Assembly: GCA_050011535.1 (NCBI GenBank)
Contig: JBEKIX010000129.1
Location: forward strand, 1 to 7,557
Direction: 5' to 3'
Length of the DNA: 7,557 nt
Origin: JAFNAG01 sp050011535
GTDB lineage: Bacteria; Acidobacteriota; UBA6911
Under the pieces are notes generated by a model that saw nothing but the letters and a program-made list of their open reading frames with translations, was not told the origin of the DNA and did no database searches. Numbering within the stretch: the stretch's first letter is position 1; each line of letters opens with the position of its first letter. The translations under genes were made by a program, and so were the position numbers. This document shows, in pieces, positions 6,831-7,557 of this stretch.

Positions 6831-7292
6831 TCAGTCCTCTGGTTTTTCGCGAGTCAGCAGTTCTTCAATGCGCAAGGCGCCCATCATGACGGGGCTGATG
6901 ACCTGCAGGCCAAAGGCCTCTTGCAAGGCTCGCTTGCGGGGATCGTAGTTTCGCACCACGACCTTCGGCACCTTATAAACGACACGTGCGATGTGCCCGA
7001 GCACCGTGTTAACGGAATCGGACGGAGTCACGGCTGCCAGCGCTTGCGCGTGTTCAATTCCGGCGCGCTCGAGGACGTCCTGGGTCAGCACATCCCCTCG
7101 CATCGTCGATCCTCGAAAATCTTCGGGGAGATTGCGGAAGGCTTCAGAATCCTTGTCGATGACGGTAACTTTGTGGCCCTTGCGATACAGTCCATACGCA
7201 ACTTCGGCTCCCACGCGGCCACAGCCGATGACGATGACGTTGATGGGCCCCTTGGCAGGGTGGCCGATTTCATCCGACTTGATAGGGCACAT
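6831..7292 (-). CDS. RCK_N-only (TrkA-N) potassium transport regulator
   Basis: This 153-residue protein is a single Rossmann RCK_N domain after a short leader of about 16 residues. NVIVIGCGRVGAEVAYGL gives a canonical GCGRVG loop (23-28). VIDKD follows with Asp46, the residue expected to hold the ribose of NAD(H), and RGD is at 65-67. No RCK_C domain follows: the chain ends about ten residues after the Rossmann fold in RIEELLTREKPED. The ATG at 7292 is the only reasonable start, because an in-frame TGA lies just upstream (7299-7301) and no ATG or GTG precedes the first beta strand. It overlaps the end of the permease gene by 23 nt. GAGGG at 7306-7310 is about 13 nt away, a rather long spacing, so coupling to permease translation is likely. 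Paired RCK genes next to a permease are known, for example ceoB and ceoC of M. tuberculosis, which both have C domains as I recall. Likely role: regulatory subunit acting with the next gene's product. Confidence 0.88.
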   Translation of the reverse strand: MCPIKSDEIGHPAKGPINVIVIGCGRVGAEVAYGLYRKGHKVTVIDKDSEAFRNLPEDFRGSTMRGDVLTQDVLERAGIEHAQALAAVTPSDSVNTVLGHIARVVYKVPKVVVRNYDPRKRALQEAFGLQVISPVMMGALRIEELLTREKPED

Positions 7293-7557
7293 CGGTGATC
7301 ACAATCCCTCGCTTAAATAAAAGTACCAGCCTCAACATCATGGCTGTCTGGGTGTGCAATACATTGTAAAGCCAGCGCTTCGGCACAAATTGAGGCACGA
7401 CGATTGTAATGGTTTCATTCGGCTGCCGTTTCGCGGCGATCTCATCGATATATTGCAAAAGCGGCTCCAGAAAAAGCCGGTAGGGCGAATCCAGAATGAC
7501 CAGACGCACGCCTTTGCCCCAGGTTTCCCATTGGTGCCGCACATTTTCTGCTTCCGC
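7270..7557 (-). CDS. KimA/YdaO-like APC-family permease, cytosolic C-terminal end, gene cut by window edge
   Basis: The minus frame is open from the window edge to the TGA at 7272-7270, giving 95 residues; the GTG at 7542 is internal, not a start. The sequence has no membrane segment and looks like the USP-like cytosolic domain that ends KimA-type permeases. LVILDSPYRLFLEPLLQYID is followed by ETITIVVPQFVPKRW, then LLFKRGIVITDVPYQ. Near relatives recalled from the family read IVVPEFVP-RWW, LHNQTA and a closing VV-T-VPYH. B. subtilis KimA is a high-affinity potassium importer controlled by c-di-AMP, whereas other members of this branch are annotated only as amino acid permeases. The two RCK genes immediately downstream favour potassium. 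The 5' end, and any ydaO-type riboswitch before it, lies outside the window. APC-family assignment is fairly firm; the potassium role is inferred from context. Confidence 0.8.
   Translation of the reverse strand, partial: AEAENVRHQWETWGKGVRLVILDSPYRLFLEPLLQYIDEIAAKRQPNETITIVVPQFVPKRWLYNVLHTQTAMMLRLVLLFKRGIVITDVPYQVG

Noticed and set aside
6140..6889. Plus-strand open frame of 249 codons opposite the RCK gene
   Set aside because: It is antisense to a coherent RCK_N+RCK_C protein; the translation is rich in His, Arg and Gln as expected of a shadow frame in GC-rich DNA.
7270..7275. ATGA stop-start overlap at the permease end as the start of the RCK_N-only gene
   Set aside because: The ATG inside GGATGA is not in the RCK frame; the only workable in-frame start is the ATG at 7292.
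1..7557. CRISPR array, tRNA, rRNA, toxin-antitoxin pair or phage genes
   Set aside because: No regularly spaced repeats, no tRNA-like cloverleaf or rRNA signatures, and no small gene pairs or phage structural motifs were seen on either strand.

Overview
The window looks like chromosomal DNA of an acidobacterium, probably a Solibacter/Bryobacter-like lineage. Three things point there. The first gene has the C-terminal half typical of the 'acidobacterial duplicated orphan permease' (ADOP) type of MacB/FtsX permease. The largest gene encodes a long Oar-like TonB-dependent receptor with a carboxypeptidase-regulatory-like N-terminal domain, a family heavily expanded in Acidobacteriota. The DNA is moderately GC-rich. 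The assignment is inference from protein style; no rRNA or other phylogenetic marker is present.

Layout from left to right. (1) 1-987 (+) is the 3' part of the ABC permease gene. (2) 1027-2250 (-), convergent to it, is an intact stand-alone AAA_14/DUF4143 ATPase. It has a near-consensus sigma-70 promoter at 2287-2315. (3) 2251-2708 is a 458-bp gap. It holds that promoter, a 60-70 residue remnant of a Y1 (REP-associated/IS200-like) transposase on the minus strand, a possible promoter facing right, and a leader of about 150 nt. (4) 2709-6095 (+) is a complete 1128-residue TonB-dependent receptor. (5) 7557-6119 (-) is an operon, convergent to the receptor. Its first gene is cut by the window edge and gives the cytosolic C-terminus of a KimA/YdaO-like APC-family permease. 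It overlaps by 23 nt a 153-residue protein with only an RCK N-terminal (TrkA-N) domain. That gene is followed after 1 nt by a 236-residue protein with both RCK-N and RCK-C domains.

How the genes fit together. The right-hand operon reads as a potassium uptake unit: a KimA-like transporter plus two soluble nucleotide-binding RCK regulators, the same association as Rv2690c-ceoB-ceoC of Mycobacterium tuberculosis (recalled, not searched). The receptor and the ABC permease are envelope transport genes with no visible direct link to each other. The ATPase and transposase scrap between them look like an accessory insertion. I see no CRISPR array, tRNA, rRNA, clear rho-independent terminator or clearly new multi-gene system. 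The points most worth checking are the split RCK pair with its KimA-like partner, and the ATPase promoter that lies at the edge of decayed transposase sequence.
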